NCBI GenBank assembly: GCA_002345025.1
Contig: DDUX01000092.1
Coordinates: 1-5,576 of the forward strand
Reading direction: 5' to 3'
Source: Candidatus Accumulibacter iunctus
Lineage (GTDB): Bacteria > Pseudomonadota > Gammaproteobacteria > Burkholderiales > Rhodocyclaceae
Length of the DNA stretch: 5,576 nucleotides
Positions 5,382-5,576 of the stretch are shown piece after piece. The notes below the pieces were generated by a model. That model did no database searches, was not told where the DNA came from, and saw nothing but the letters and a program-made list of their open reading frames with translations. The position numbers and the translations under genes are program-made. Every line of letters starts with the position of its first letter. Position 1 is the first letter of the stretch.

Positions 5382-5483
5382 TGTCGCCGGAGCACTCACC
5401 TCCCCCTCCTCCTTCCCCCAAAGTGGCTCGGCGACTGCTTCACCCGGCCCGCCCAGCCCCCCTGGCGGGCCGTTTCTATTTCT
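5382..5483 (+). ncRNA. Putative small regulatory RNA, copy 3
   Basis: Hairpin 1 pairs G5383 plus TCGCCG (5384-5389) with CGGCGA plus C (5429-5435), AGC (5391-5393) with GCT (5426-5428), and ACT (5394-5396) with AGT (5422-5424), with bulged G at 5390 and 5425. The 25-base loop (5397-5421) carries ACCTCC and CTCCTCCTT; the latter contains CCTCCTT, again matching the 16S rRNA tail. Its terminator loop is the shortest of the three and its T-run is interrupted by an A (5478). The upstream control part is identical to that of copy 2. Confidence 0.6.
5445..5483 (+). terminator. Intrinsic terminator, unit 3
   Basis: Arms CGGCCCGCC (5445-5453) and GGCGGGCCG (5464-5472) pair perfectly over 9 bases around a 10-base loop. 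The tail TTTCTATTTCT (5473-5483) has one A, so it may be slightly weaker. Confidence 0.85.
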
Positions 5484-5494
5484 GGCGCCGCGTG

Positions 5495-5576
5495 TCGCCG
5501 GTTCGTCCGGGAAGCGGCATCTGGTGGCCCGCTGGCCGCGGGTCGCGGGTCGCTGCTGCGGCGCGCGTTGCGGCCC
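5495..5576. other. Unassigned tail after the repeat array
   Basis: Homology to the repeat unit stops at 5494. CGGCATCT, part of the unit's 3' tail, reappears at 5515-5522, as if about 20 bases were inserted. GGGTCGC occurs twice in a row near 5540-5553. I see no start codon with a ribosome site and no recognisable protein; a gene could begin beyond the window. Confidence 0.4.

Larger units (their letters stand above)
4976..5494 (+). repeat. Three tandem head-to-tail copies of a ~180-base unit (units at 4976-5155, 5156-5333, 5334-5494)
   Basis: The sequence CACAGATCCC recurs at 4987, 5167 and 5345, giving periods of 180 and 178. The stretch from there through TCTGTAGCATTCG and on to GCACTCACCTCCCCC is almost identical in all copies (one A/C difference in unit 1). 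Differences cluster in two C-rich loops. Unit 1 is the most diverged; units 2 and 3 are closest to each other, suggesting an older and a younger duplication. Homology of unit 1 begins near 4976, and unit 3 loses homology after GCGTG at 5494, so its 3' tail is missing or interrupted. Every unit contains a bulged hairpin and an intrinsic terminator. The two periods differ by two bases, so no reading frame is kept, which argues against a protein repeat. Confidence 0.95.

Noticed and set aside
5424..5440. Sigma54-like GG-N10-GC element (TGGCTCG....CTGC) in each unit, also at 5067-5083 and 5246-5262
   Set aside because: The spacing fits, but transcription would start inside the left arm of the terminator hairpin, and the same bases form the right arm of hairpin 1. 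Pairing explains their conservation better.
4976..5494. CRISPR array or insertion sequence
   Set aside because: The repeat is ~180 bases with no spacers, there are no cas or transposase genes, and no terminal inverted repeats or target duplications are seen.

Overview
The window is GC-rich (about two-thirds G+C by eye), densely packed and uses overlapping start/stop codons. This points to a high-GC proteobacterium. The gene set and the style of the divergent promoter would fit a betaproteobacterium, perhaps of the Rhodocyclaceae/Accumulibacter type, but that placement is a guess.

Left part (1-4108, minus strand): a four-gene operon, read right to left. It encodes a class-3-like aldehyde dehydrogenase, a small Tat-signal protein of the gluconate-2-dehydrogenase-subunit-3 type, a GMC-family FAD alcohol dehydrogenase, and a membrane-anchored alpha/beta hydrolase that runs off the left edge. 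The first three match in content and order the long-chain alcohol oxidation system LaoC-LaoB-LaoA of Pseudomonas aeruginosa (PA0366-PA0364). The likely pathway is alcohol to aldehyde (GMC enzyme plus its Tat partner) to acid (aldehyde dehydrogenase), with the hydrolase possibly freeing alcohols from esters. The overlaps ATGA and TGATG, and a 15-base gap before the hydrolase, indicate one translationally coupled transcript. No TetR-type regulator (LaoR in Pseudomonas) is present in the window.

Middle (4109-4218): a 110-base divergent control region. It holds a good sigma70-like promoter for the rightward gene, placed so that its mRNA would be nearly leaderless, and two dyads that could be operators. 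The rightward gene (4219-4947) encodes a conserved 242-residue protein of unknown function with an FFLSDLY-GPKDF motif.

Right part (4948-5576): no protein gene. It carries three head-to-tail copies of a 178-180 base unit (4976-5494). Each unit contains a 12-13 bp bulged hairpin with a C-rich loop that includes TCACCTCC, identical to the anti-Shine-Dalgarno tail of 16S rRNA. Each then has a strong GC hairpin followed by a T-rich run (intrinsic terminator). Stems are conserved, or change only to G-U wobbles, while loops vary. I read this as a tandem array of three sibling small regulatory RNAs of about 105 nt, and it is the most interesting feature of the window. The last ~80 bases (5495-5576) show nothing identifiable.
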